A stretch of 64,000 bases of DNA, from assembly GCA_964578535.1 (NCBI GenBank), contig CAZODI010000008.1, forward strand, positions 32,073-96,072. The letters run 5' to 3'. The first letter of the stretch is position 1; each line of letters starts with the position of its first letter. Made by a program: the position numbers and the translations under genes. A model generated the notes under the pieces. That model made no database searches, had not been told where the DNA came from, and was given only the letters and a program-made list of their open reading frames with translations. This document shows, one piece after another, positions 17,515 through 25,572 of this stretch. The DNA is from PHBD01 sp964578535 (GTDB lineage Bacteria; Desulfobacterota; Syntrophia; Syntrophales; PHBD01).

Positions 17515-18417
17515 TCATCCGGACGGATCGCCCCGAGGCGGGACCGCTCCATCACCGCCCGCTTCAAACGTCCTGGCAGCCTTGGGAACGATGGCGTTCA
17601 GGACCAGCCCCAGAGAGCATTTTGCGCTGTCGAACAGCATACCCAGCTGATGCCCGTCGAAAAGAAGAACCATGAGCGTCAGCCCGTCCCTGAGGTTCAT
17701 GATATAATGGCTGCCGAGCCCCTTCTGTTCCGGATCCCGTCCGAAGGCGCTCCGGAGGGATTCCGTCAACTGGATGAACAGCTGGGCCGTTCCCAGGGTT
17801 TTTCGGTCATGATGGGAAGCCAGGACCGTCCCGCCGTGAAGGTCCGCGATGCTTGCCGACAGGAGCGCATCCCCCATGTCCTCGCGAACGACCCGAAGGC
17901 ACTGCTTGAACCGGTCTTCCCCCCTTCCGGGGGCTTCCATTTCCGCATCCGCGTCGGCTTCCGCTTCCTCCGCCGCCTCCGCACCCTGCCCGCCGGCCGC
18001 CTCGTCGCACCGCCGCGAAGACTCCATCAGGATCGACATGAGGCTCTTCTCGATCTTCCTGGTAAAGCCGCCTGCATCGACAATCCTCCGGATGTTGAGC
18101 CGGACGTTCTCCCAGGAGACCATCTCCATTGCGGCGTCTTCAGCCTCCAGGCCGTCGCAGGCGGCGTCGTAGAGGGCTCCCTGAACGAAGCAGAAGCGTC
18201 CCTGGCGGTCGGCGTCCCGGTAGACTTCCAGGATGCATGTCTGCTGGTCCATGGCGATGACCTGGAGAAAACTCGCCACCGGAAGGCCGCAGATCGGCCA
18301 GCGCTGCAATTCCTCTTTTGAGCCCTGTTTTTCCACGTGCGACTGGGTCTCCGAAGAACCGTCATTGTGCACGATCAACCTGAGTTCTCTCCTGGCGGCG
18401 CCTTCCACTGGCCTCAT
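17515..18417 (-). CDS. DUF4388/PATAN-like plus roadblock-like fusion
   Basis: 300 residues in two parts. Residues about 35-130 resemble the DUF4388/PATAN domain (GLPVASFLQVIAMDQQTCILEV, GRFCFVQGALYDAACDGLEAEDA), which is found beside receiver and GTPase systems in delta-proteobacteria. An acidic linker follows, then a roadblock-like domain about 170-290 (CLRVVREDMGDALLSASIA to SLGLVLNAIVPKAARTF). Start is uncertain: the ATG has AGGAG touching it, while a TTG at about codon 16 has better AGGAGA spacing. Second gene of the cluster. Confidence 0.75.
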   Translation of the reverse strand: MRPVEGAARRELRLIVHNDGSSETQSHVEKQGSKEELQRWPICGLPVASFLQVIAMDQQTCILEVYRDADRQGRFCFVQGALYDAACDGLEAEDAAMEMVSWENVRLNIRRIVDAGGFTRKIEKSLMSILMESSRRCDEAAGGQGAEAAEEAEADADAEMEAPGRGEDRFKQCLRVVREDMGDALLSASIADLHGGTVLASHHDRKTLGTAQLFIQLTESLRSAFGRDPEQKGLGSHYIMNLRDGLTLMVLLFDGHQLGMLFDSAKCSLGLVLNAIVPKAARTFEAGGDGAVPPRGDPSG

Positions 18418-18432
18418 CTCCTGACCGAATCG

Positions 18433-18630
18433 TTACGGCGCGGTCTTGCCGCAAAGCGTTTCGTAGATATCGCTTGCCGCATGCTTGAACCGGTGAACGA
18501 GTTCCTCCGTGTCTTCCACGTCGACCGCCTGGCTCATGGATATCCCCGTTCTCACGGCAAGTTCGAGCCGTCCCTTCAGCCCGGTTTTCTCAGTAACGAG
18601 TTCATAGATGCGCACCAGCTTTTCCCCCAC
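18433..18630 (-). CDS. Small conserved protein, paralogue A (65 aa)
   Basis: First gene of the MglA/roadblock cluster. MGEKLVRIYELVTEKTGLKG, then RLELAVRTGIS and a C-terminal helix; paralogue of the gene at 16826. Strong ribosome-binding site (GGAGGAGACGG). About 65 nt separate the predicted transcription start from the ATG, and a perfect CRP-type site precedes it. No homologous family recognised; not secreted, no TM. The conserved MGEK-VRI-E and RTGIS cores suggest a binding surface rather than an enzyme. Confidence 0.75.
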   Translation of the reverse strand: MGEKLVRIYELVTEKTGLKGRLELAVRTGISMSQAVDVEDTEELVHRFKHAASDIYETLCGKTAP

Positions 18631-19083
18631 CGTCTCCTCCGCATCCGGTCCGGGGTATTCCGCTTCCGGAATTCACCGGCCATTCTGGTTGGTGTATCCG
18701 GATTGTACGGATATTCACGATCTTGTCTGTGATGAAAATCACATTCGTATATTATTTCTATCGTCATTCTTCCGATGCCTCCGCCAATGACGCGGCAGGG
18801 ACGCGGGAATGGATGGGCCGGCGTGAGAAAAAGGCACGGCGGGCCGGAGCGAGGAATGGGCAAAAGCGCGGATCGAGGGAACCTCTTGGGAAAGACATGA
18901 ACAGGCTGGGAAAACCGGATCGCGATGATCCGTCAGGGCGCCAGGAAGGCCTTCGGCATGGCCGTCACGCGGGACGTGGCATCTGCACGCGCGGTGGTCT
19001 CCGTACCGGCCGTGGCCGGTCCGTTGAGTCGTACGGACCGGGCAGCGGCCGGCCGCATCGCGCATGCTATCATGCGGCTTCGT
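18631..19083. other. Intergenic region, regulatory only
   Basis: 453 bases without a convincing gene. It holds the promoter and CRP-type site of the roadblock cluster (18702-18743), an AT-rich stretch to about 18775, and a hairpin GGTCCGT/ACGGACC (19018-19039) downstream of the stop of the exported FlgO-like protein. Open frames crossing it on both strands are Arg/Gly-rich, start without ribosome-binding sites and look non-coding. Confidence 0.6.
18702..18743 (-). promoter_or_regulatory. CRP-type class II promoter of the roadblock cluster
   Basis: TGTGATTTTCATCACA (minus strand, 18743-18728) is a perfect TGTGA-N6-TCACA palindrome. On the same strand the -10 hexamer TACAAT lies at 18707-18702. 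That predicts a start at about 18695 and puts the palindrome centre at about -40.5, essentially the class II activator position. The -35 region (ACAGAC) is poor, as expected for activator dependence. Confidence 0.68.
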
Positions 19084-20382
19084 TCAGTAGAAGCGCAGGT
19101 TGTCGATCCAGAGGGATCCCCTTTTGTCCGCACGCTCGTCGAGGTCCGAGGGACAGACGCCAATCCGGATCGCCTCCACCCGCCCCAGGTCGAGGACCTG
19201 CCGGCCATGCCGGTAACCGGTGGCCTCGATGCCCTTGACCACGATGATGCTCAGCTGATCGAAGGGGACCCGGACGGTCCGCCATTGCTCGCCCACGGGG
19301 TAGCGGGCAGACCACCGGTCCCGCATCCTCGGATTTTCGCGGTCCGAGATGTCGATGTTCGCGTAGGCGCGGGAAGGCTGGGAGGACCGGACCATGAACT
19401 CGATCCCTTTGAAGAGAGACAGGTCTCGCTTCCGGACGTTCGAAAGGGAGGGACATCCGGGCCCCTCGTACGGGTGCGTGAAATTGTAGTCCAGGCGGAG
19501 CGATTTCTTCGACCCGCCGGCCCCGCCGGTCATGTCGAGAACCGTTTTGCCCACCCCTTTGCGCCACATTCCCATGTGCCACGAATAGTCCACGGATCCC
19601 GGCGCATACGATTCGAAGTCCTCCTCCAGGGCCTTCGCCTCGCGGCTTGCCTCGGCCCGGAAGAGCGGGACCAGCCCCTGGACGGCAACAACCGCCTGGC
19701 CCGTGGCCACATTGATGGCCCTCAGATGGACCTCCCAGGCGTCGCGCATCTCCGTCATCGTCCCCGTTACGATCAGGTCGGCCACCAGGAGCCTCGAGCG
19801 GGCATGGGCCGGGATCTCCGTGAGCCCGGAGGAGGCCAGTTTCATCTCTTCCATGACGGCCTGGATCTTCTGCCTCTCCACGACGACGAAGGACCCCGCT
19901 TCGACAAAGGCCGTACCCAGCTTTTCCGCCAGGATCGAGCCTGCCTCCCGGATGTTTCCCCTCAGGACCTCGATTTCGGCGACGGCGACTTTCTTCTTCG
20001 GAACGTCGATGACAAGGCCTGCCCCCGTTTTCAGGGCGGCTGCTTTTTCAAGGACAACCACAACGGTGTTTCCCGCAACCCTCCGGATCGTGCCCTTCTC
20101 TTCACCGATCACAATGGGCATGCCCTCCAGGAGAAGGGTCTTCCGGGCGATATCCTGGACGATGCGCTCGACGGGATCCGCGGAGGGTTTCCATTCCGGG
20201 GCCCGGCAGGCGAGGGTCACTTCCTTTCCGTCCACCGACTGCACGGTTGCCGGAAGGGTCTGCACGGCCCCGAGGGCCTGTCCCTGAGGGGACGCGCCAC
20301 ACTCGGACACAGGCACGGTGAGGAGGAGAGCAGCGGCAAGGAGATGGAGTGCAGCCATCGGCAGGGTTCGGGTTCGCTTCAT
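19084..20382 (-). CDS. Exported FlgO/CsgG-like protein with C-terminal beta-sandwich
   Basis: 432 residues. Signal peptide (MKRTRTLPMAALHLLAAALL, with cleavage near SECGAS). The middle (about 130-230) resembles FlgO/CsgG-type domains: ILAEKLGTAFVEAGSFVVVER, KIQAVMEEMKL, LVADLIVTGTMTE, and INVATGQAVVAV. The C-terminal about 170 residues look like a carbohydrate-binding or CIA30-type beta-sandwich (LRLDYNF, SLFKGIEFMVRSS, TVRVPFDQL, IRIGVCPSD, SLWIDNLRFY). Likely periplasmic or outer-membrane. Start: ATG with AGGAGG 4 nt upstream. A TTGACA/TACACT promoter precedes it. Monocistronic by context; role unknown. Confidence 0.75.
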   Translation of the reverse strand: MKRTRTLPMAALHLLAAALLLTVPVSECGASPQGQALGAVQTLPATVQSVDGKEVTLACRAPEWKPSADPVERIVQDIARKTLLLEGMPIVIGEEKGTIRRVAGNTVVVVLEKAAALKTGAGLVIDVPKKKVAVAEIEVLRGNIREAGSILAEKLGTAFVEAGSFVVVERQKIQAVMEEMKLASSGLTEIPAHARSRLLVADLIVTGTMTEMRDAWEVHLRAINVATGQAVVAVQGLVPLFRAEASREAKALEEDFESYAPGSVDYSWHMGMWRKGVGKTVLDMTGGAGGSKKSLRLDYNFTHPYEGPGCPSLSNVRKRDLSLFKGIEFMVRSSQPSRAYANIDISDRENPRMRDRWSARYPVGEQWRTVRVPFDQLSIIVVKGIEATGYRHGRQVLDLGRVEAIRIGVCPSDLDERADKRGSLWIDNLRFY

Positions 20383-20729
20383 GATGCCTCCTGTGTGTTC
20401 GGAAGAGAAATGGGCGGGCACACGGCCCCGCCTGCGCGGGAAGTGTAAGAGAGCCGCCGGCGGGTGTCAATCGCAGATTGTGGCCCCGGTTGCGGCTTCG
20501 GCGACGGCCGCGGTTGCAAACCTGATCCGGAGGCGCATGTGTCGTGACGTCCGCACGGACGGCCGCACGGGGCCTGGAAATCGCATCCGTGGGTGTCATC
20601 AGGGATTGAAGCCCGGCCCGGATTCAGGTATGGAAGCCATACCGGCCGGGAAGGCAAGCCGGCCGCACGGACAAACCTCTTCCCGGGCCTTTGTCGGGCC
20701 CGTCACGGCCTGTTCGAAAGGAGATGGAA
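20383..20729. other. Divergent intergenic region
   Basis: 347 bases between the leftward exported-protein gene and the rightward flavoenzyme gene. The left third contains the sigma-70 promoter for the leftward gene. The rest is GC-rich with short inverted repeats, such as GTATGGAAGCCATAC near 20628. The right end carries AAAGGAG, the ribosome-binding site of the flavoenzyme. No small gene is evident. Confidence 0.55.
20442..20470 (-). promoter_or_regulatory. Sigma-70 promoter of the exported FlgO-like gene
   Basis: Minus strand: perfect TTGACA (20470-20465), 17 nt spacer, TACACT (20447-20442). The predicted start near 20435 leaves a leader of about 53 nt. Confidence 0.6.
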
Positions 20730-22661
20730 ATGGATCGGCACCTGTTCACCCCCGGACGCATCGGAAACATGGAAATCAGGAACCGCATCGTCATGCTCCC
20801 CATGACGATGGGGTACTCGGAGCCCGACGGATCCGTCGGGGACCGTTTCATCGCCTACTTCGCCGAGCGGGCGAAGGGCGGCACCGGCATGATCATTATC
20901 CCCTTCACCCCCATGTACGCCGGATCGCACATGGCGCCGGGCGTCTTCGACGACCGCTACCTGCCGGGAATCCGGCGGCTCACAGAGGCCATCCGGGCCC
21001 ACGGGGCGAAGGCCGCCTGCCAGCTCATCACCTCCTACCATATGGTCTTCCGGGACGGCGTGCCCGAGTTGATCGGCCCCTCGGCGGTCCCGAACCAGAT
21101 GATGCGGGGAACCCCGCGGGCCCTCACGATCGAGGAGATCCACCGGCTGGTCGACGACTACGGAAAGGCGGCCGGACGGGCACGCGCGGGCGGATTCGAC
21201 GCCGTGGAGTTCATCGTCGGTGCGGGCTACCTGCTGAACCGCTTCCTGTCGCCCATCACGAACCAGCGCGAGGACAAGTACGGGGGAAGCCTGGAGAACC
21301 GGATGCGCATCGTCCTGGAGATCGTCGCCCGCATCCGCCGGGAGGTCGGCCATGACTTCCCGCTGGGGGTCCGCCTGAACCTGGAGGAGCAGATGCCGGG
21401 AGGGCACACCATCGAGGAGTCGAAAATCGTGGCCCGGGCCCTGGAGCAGGCGGGCATTGATTTTCTCAACACCTACACGGGCTGGCACGAATCGCGTGTC
21501 CCCACTGTGGCGTCCTTCGTGCCGAAGGGAGCCTTCGCCCCCCTGGCCGGGCAGATCCGGGGCGTCGTCGGCATTCCCGTCATCGCCTCCAACCGGATCA
21601 ACGACCCGGAAACGGCCGAGCGGATCCTGGCGGACGGCCTCGCCGACTTCGTCGGAATGGGGCGGGCCCTGATCGCCGACCCGCACTTTGCCAACAAGGC
21701 AAAAGAAGGGCGCGCCGGGGAGATCGTCCCCTGCCTCGCCTGCGGCACCTGCCTGTCCGACATCATGGTCGTCTACAAGGACCCGCACTGCGGAGCCTCC
21801 GCAGGGTGCACCGTCAATCCGAGTACGGGGAAGGAGCTGCTGCATGCTGCGACGCCCGCCGTTCGTGCAAAAAAGGTCTTCGTGGCCGGCGGCGGACCCG
21901 CGGGCATCGAGGCGGCCATGACGGCGGCCGGAAGGGGGCACCGGGTCACCCTCTTCGAAAAGGAGCCGGAGCTGGGCGGCTGGATGCGGATCGGCTGCCT
22001 GCCGCCCCACAAGGAGGAGATCGCGAACCTCACCCGAAGCATGGCACTCAGGGCCGCCGGGGCGGGCGTCGAATTCCGCCTGGGATGTGCCCTGGATCCC
22101 GGAACCGTGAAGAGCGAGCAGCCCGACGTCCTGGTCCTGGCTGTGGGCGCCGTCCCCATCGTCCCGAACATCCCGGGAGTGGACGCGGCCCACGTCGTTG
22201 CGGCCGAGGACGTCCTGACCGGGAAGAAGACCGTCCGGGGCCGTGTCGTCATCGTCGGCGGCGGCCTGGTGGGGTGCGAGACGGCGGAGTTCCTCGTCTC
22301 GAAGACGCAGGGTGTCGAGAGCGTCGCCGTCCTGGAGATGCTGGAGCGCCTGGCGCCGACGGTCGCAACGAGCTACAGGCCGTTTTTTCTGGGCATGCTG
22401 AAGATGCTGGGCATCCGTCTGGAGACCCGGACGACCGTCGAGGAGATCACCGCGCAGGGCGTGAAGGTGACCCGGAACGGGGAGTCCGAATTCATCGAGG
22501 CGGATGCCGTGGTCATTGCCGCAGGGCTCCGCCTCGACCCGGCGGTCATCGAGGGTTTCCGGGGAACGGCCCCGGAGGTCTACACCGTCGGAGACTGCGT
22601 CCGGCCCCGGATGATCCGGGAGGCCATGGAGGAAGGCCTGTCTGTCGGCCTGAAGATCTGA
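20730..22661 (+). CDS. Old yellow enzyme/FadH-type iron-sulfur flavoenzyme
   Basis: 643-residue fusion of an FMN TIM barrel (about 1-330), a [4Fe-4S]-binding segment (C335, C338, C341 and a fourth Cys, probably C360 in GCTVNP) and FAD/NAD(P) Rossmann domains (VFVAGGGPAGIEAAMTAAGRG and VVIVGGGLVGCETAEFL). This is the architecture of 2,4-dienoyl-CoA reductase, trimethylamine dehydrogenase and related enoate reductases. The first Cys spacing, C-x2-C-x2-C, is shorter than the C-x2-C-x3-C I recall for E. coli FadH, so the substrate is left open. Start: ATG 6 nt after AAAGGAG. Upstream of a methyltransferase/ATPase pair. Confidence 0.85.
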   Translation: MDRHLFTPGRIGNMEIRNRIVMLPMTMGYSEPDGSVGDRFIAYFAERAKGGTGMIIIPFTPMYAGSHMAPGVFDDRYLPGIRRLTEAIRAHGAKAACQLITSYHMVFRDGVPELIGPSAVPNQMMRGTPRALTIEEIHRLVDDYGKAAGRARAGGFDAVEFIVGAGYLLNRFLSPITNQREDKYGGSLENRMRIVLEIVARIRREVGHDFPLGVRLNLEEQMPGGHTIEESKIVARALEQAGIDFLNTYTGWHESRVPTVASFVPKGAFAPLAGQIRGVVGIPVIASNRINDPETAERILADGLADFVGMGRALIADPHFANKAKEGRAGEIVPCLACGTCLSDIMVVYKDPHCGASAGCTVNPSTGKELLHAATPAVRAKKVFVAGGGPAGIEAAMTAAGRGHRVTLFEKEPELGGWMRIGCLPPHKEEIANLTRSMALRAAGAGVEFRLGCALDPGTVKSEQPDVLVLAVGAVPIVPNIPGVDAAHVVAAEDVLTGKKTVRGRVVIVGGGLVGCETAEFLVSKTQGVESVAVLEMLERLAPTVATSYRPFFLGMLKMLGIRLETRTTVEEITAQGVKVTRNGESEFIEADAVVIAAGLRLDPAVIEGFRGTAPEVYTVGDCVRPRMIREAMEEGLSVGLKI

Positions 22662-22696
22662 AGGCCCGGACCTTCCCGGGCGGCAGCACGGAAGCC

Positions 22697-23395
22697 ATGC
22701 TGAAAAGACTCCTTACGAAAGCCCGGGACGCCCGCTGGATGTGGGACCTCCTCGGCCCCGTCTACAATCACCATATCTGTGGAGCGAACGCCGAGCTGTT
22801 CGAGGACATCTCCAGGCGGGCACCCCCCGGCTGCGGGGATTCCTGCCTGGAGGTCGGCACCGGCAGGGGGTACGTCGCCCTGAACCTGGCGGCGGCCCGT
22901 CCGGAATCGACGGTCACCGGCGTCGACTACTCCATCACGCAGGTCCGCTCCGCCGAGCGCCTGCGCCGGAAGAAGGGGGTCGCCAACTGCCGCTTCCGCC
23001 AGGCCGACGCCATGCACCTCCCCTTCGTGGACGCGTCCTTTGACGGAGCCGTCACCGTCGGGTCCATCAAGCACTGGCCGGAGCCGCGACGGGGACTGGC
23101 CGAAATCCATCGCGTCCTCCGTCCCGGAGGATGGATGATCCTGTCCGAGACCGACCGGGAGGCGACGGACGGGGAGATCCGGGCCTACATGAAGAGGCTG
23201 AGCCCCTACCGCCCCCTGGATCCCGTACTGTTCTGGGGTCTCCGGAACATCATCTTCGGCGGGAGTTTTTCCGGCCGGGATCTTGCCGCCATGGCGGCCG
23301 ACACGGGGTTCGGGGACATCGTCCTCACCGCGTCGGCGACCTGCCCGTACGCCGTCGTCGAAGCGAGGAAGAAAAAGGAGCCCGCATGCACCTGA
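22697..23395 (+). CDS. Class I SAM-dependent methyltransferase
   Basis: 232 residues, UbiE-like fold: motif I LEVGTGRGYVALNLA (about 50-64), acidic end of strand 2 in VTGVDYS, ADAMHLPFVDASFDGAV (motif II/post-II) and VLRPGGWMILSE (motif III). Substrate unknown. Ribosome-binding site CGGAAG is weak; the gene follows the flavoenzyme by 35 bases. Its last 10 bases overlap the ATPase gene, so these three are probably co-transcribed. Confidence 0.85.
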   Translation: MLKRLLTKARDARWMWDLLGPVYNHHICGANAELFEDISRRAPPGCGDSCLEVGTGRGYVALNLAAARPESTVTGVDYSITQVRSAERLRRKKGVANCRFRQADAMHLPFVDASFDGAVTVGSIKHWPEPRRGLAEIHRVLRPGGWMILSETDREATDGEIRAYMKRLSPYRPLDPVLFWGLRNIIFGGSFSGRDLAAMAADTGFGDIVLTASATCPYAVVEARKKKEPACT

Positions 23396-24105
23396 AAAAC
23401 GTCACCCTCAACCCGGACCGCTACCCGGTGCGGGACGTCTACCCGTTTCATCTCCCCGCGTTTCAGCAGACGCAGGGCCTGCGCTTCGAGACCCCCGTCA
23501 CGCTCTTCACCGGGGAAAACGGGACGGGGAAATCCACCCTGCTGGAGGCCATCGCCAGGCGCTCGGGCATTCACATCTGGCAGGCCGTCGAGGGAAGGCG
23601 GATCCGGCGAAACCCTTACGAAAAAAAGTTCTGCGAGTACATCTCGGTGGAATGGGCGGATGGACGCGTGCCCGGCTCGTTTTTCGGATCGGCGGTCTTC
23701 CGCGATTTCGCGCGGATCATCGAGGAGTGGGCGGCGGCGGACCCGGGCCAGCTGGATTACCTGGGGGGCCGCTCGTTTCTGACCCAGTCCCACGGCCAGT
23801 CGGTGATGTCCTTCTTCCGCGCCCGCTATGCCATTCGCGGCCTGTACCTGATGGACGAGCCGGAGACGGCCCTCTCGCCCCGCTCCCAGATCGAGCTGCT
23901 GGAGGTCCTTGCCGCCGCGGGGAAGGCAGGAAATGTCCAGTTCATCATGGCGACCCACTCGCCCATCCTGCTGGCCTGCCCCGGGGCCGTCATCTACAGC
24001 TTCGATCGCATTCCCATCGCACCGGTGAATTACGAGGACACGGAAAACTACCGGCTGTACCGGAGCTTCATGGAGAACCGGGAGAAGTACCTGGGCCGGG
24101 GATAG
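23386..24105 (+). CDS. AAA/ABC-type ATPase, small predicted ATP-binding protein
   Basis: 239 residues of the SMC/ABC-like stand-alone ATPase type. Walker A TGENGTGKSTLLEAIA at about residues 40-55, signature-like QSHGQSVMSFF, Walker B GLYLMDEPETALSP, and an H-loop ATHSPIL. No transmembrane region or permease partner. Similar single ATPases are annotated as predicted ATPases of unknown role, sometimes part of toxin or defence pairs, but no nuclease is nearby. Start: ATG with AAAAAGGAG 5 nt upstream, inside the methyltransferase gene's end. Confidence 0.85.
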   Translation: MHLKNVTLNPDRYPVRDVYPFHLPAFQQTQGLRFETPVTLFTGENGTGKSTLLEAIARRSGIHIWQAVEGRRIRRNPYEKKFCEYISVEWADGRVPGSFFGSAVFRDFARIIEEWAAADPGQLDYLGGRSFLTQSHGQSVMSFFRARYAIRGLYLMDEPETALSPRSQIELLEVLAAAGKAGNVQFIMATHSPILLACPGAVIYSFDRIPIAPVNYEDTENYRLYRSFMENREKYLGRG

Positions 24106-24124
24106 ACGCCGCCGGCGGCCCGGG

Positions 24125-25285
24125 TCAGGAAGCCTCGCGGGTCCGCGCTGCGGCCTGTTTCGTCTCGCCGGGAACGGATACGGCCCGTCCAAACACGGGC
24201 ACGATGAACGAGGCGGGGGCGAGATTCCGATCCTTCAGCGCTGCGGCGACCCCGTTCGACGCTTCGTCGAATCCGTCCCACCCCAGCTGAAACACCCGGA
24301 AATGGGCGGCGATGCTCACCCGGGCCCCCAGGTCCAGGTGCGCCTGGACCGCCTCGTCGGGCCCCATGTGCACACTCGCGAAACGCACGCGGGACGTCTC
24401 TTTCGACGCCTGCGGGTTGAACGGCGCGATCGGCAGGAGCGCCATCCGGATGGGGCCGAAGCGGCGGGCGATTTCATGGAAATGGGGTCCGTACCCGGTA
24501 TCCCCGGCGAAGTAGACATTGCCCGACGGACCGGATACGACAAAGCCTCCCCATAGGGTTCGGTTGCGGTCCCAGAGGGTCCGGGAGGAGAAGTGCCGGG
24601 CGGGAACCATCGTCACGGTGACCTCCGGGGAAAGGCGTACCGTATCCCACCAGTCGATCTCCTCCACGGCGGGGATGCCCGTCTCCCGGATGAGATCCCG
24701 GCTGCCGAGGCTCGTCACCGCCCGCGGCACGCCCTTGCCGGCCAGGCGTCTCAGCGTGGCCAGGTCGAGATGGTCGTAATGGTTGTGGGACACAAGGACG
24801 ACGTCGATGGACGGCAGATCCTCAAACCGGATGCCCGGCGGCTGGTAGCGCCGCGGTCCCGCCCAGGAGACGGGGCTGCACCGTTCCGACCAGATCGGAT
24901 CGGTGAGAATGTTGAGGTCGTCCATCTGGATGAGGAAGGTGGCATGGCCGACGGGGGTGACGACGACGTCCCCCCGCGGTACGCGGGCCACCGGGGGAGG
25001 TCCTGCTGGAACCGCGGCCGTTTCCGGCCAGCGGGGCCAGTCGTCACTGAAAATCCAGCGCCATACCCAGCGGGAGAAGCCCCGCCGCTGCTCCGCTCCC
25101 TGCAGGGGGGGCGCCTCACCCGGCGCGGCGGGGTTGAAAAAGACCTCGCCGTTGAAATGGTCGGAGATCTTCCAGTCCGCCGCGGCCGTGACACCCGGTT
25201 CGACCCGGGCCGCCTCGAAAAGGGCGATGCCCGCCAGGACGGCCAGGACAACGAACAATGCCCGCTTTTTCATCACGATCTTCAT
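24125..25285 (-). CDS. Exported NAPE-PLD-like metallo-beta-lactamase-fold hydrolase
   Basis: 386 residues. Signal-anchor at the N-terminus (VMKKRALFVVLAVLAGIALF), then a lactamase fold with HATFLIQ, LTDPIWSERCSP, the metal motif SHNHYDHLD, ARHFSSRTLWD, FAGDTGYG and HMGPDE. The pattern TDP-W--R-SP plus HNHYDHLD is that of NAPE-hydrolysing phospholipase D-like enzymes, so a phospholipid or N-acyl substrate in the envelope is plausible but unproven. The ribosome-binding site (GGAAGC) is modest. It converges on the ATPase gene with a 19-base gap. Confidence 0.85.
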   Translation of the reverse strand: MKIVMKKRALFVVLAVLAGIALFEAARVEPGVTAAADWKISDHFNGEVFFNPAAPGEAPPLQGAEQRRGFSRWVWRWIFSDDWPRWPETAAVPAGPPPVARVPRGDVVVTPVGHATFLIQMDDLNILTDPIWSERCSPVSWAGPRRYQPPGIRFEDLPSIDVVLVSHNHYDHLDLATLRRLAGKGVPRAVTSLGSRDLIRETGIPAVEEIDWWDTVRLSPEVTVTMVPARHFSSRTLWDRNRTLWGGFVVSGPSGNVYFAGDTGYGPHFHEIARRFGPIRMALLPIAPFNPQASKETSRVRFASVHMGPDEAVQAHLDLGARVSIAAHFRVFQLGWDGFDEASNGVAAALKDRNLAPASFIVPVFGRAVSVPGETKQAAARTREAS

Positions 25286-25572
25286 GCTGCTTCCGAAACA
25301 GGTATTTGGAGCCTGAAAAATAGGTCAACGTCCTTCGTATGTCAAATGCGTTTGAATCCGCTCCAAAGGATTTGAAATGACGATCCTTCCCGGGCGATCG
25401 GTCCGCCGGCCACCCGGCTGCAGGAGAGGCCGCGGCGTCGGCCCGGCAGAAGCCGCCCGGTCGAGGGGATATGGCCGCCGGTCAAGTTTCGTGCTAAACA
25501 TTCCGATATATTGCAGTAGAGACCGTTCCCGACCCCAGCGGCTCCGAATCTCTCCTGCGAAAGGAACGCTCC

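Noticed and set aside
18723..19238. Plus-strand open frame in the 18.6-19.1 kb gap
   Set aside because: Arg/Gly-rich composition, no ribosome-binding site, and it extends into the 3' end of the exported FlgO-like gene.
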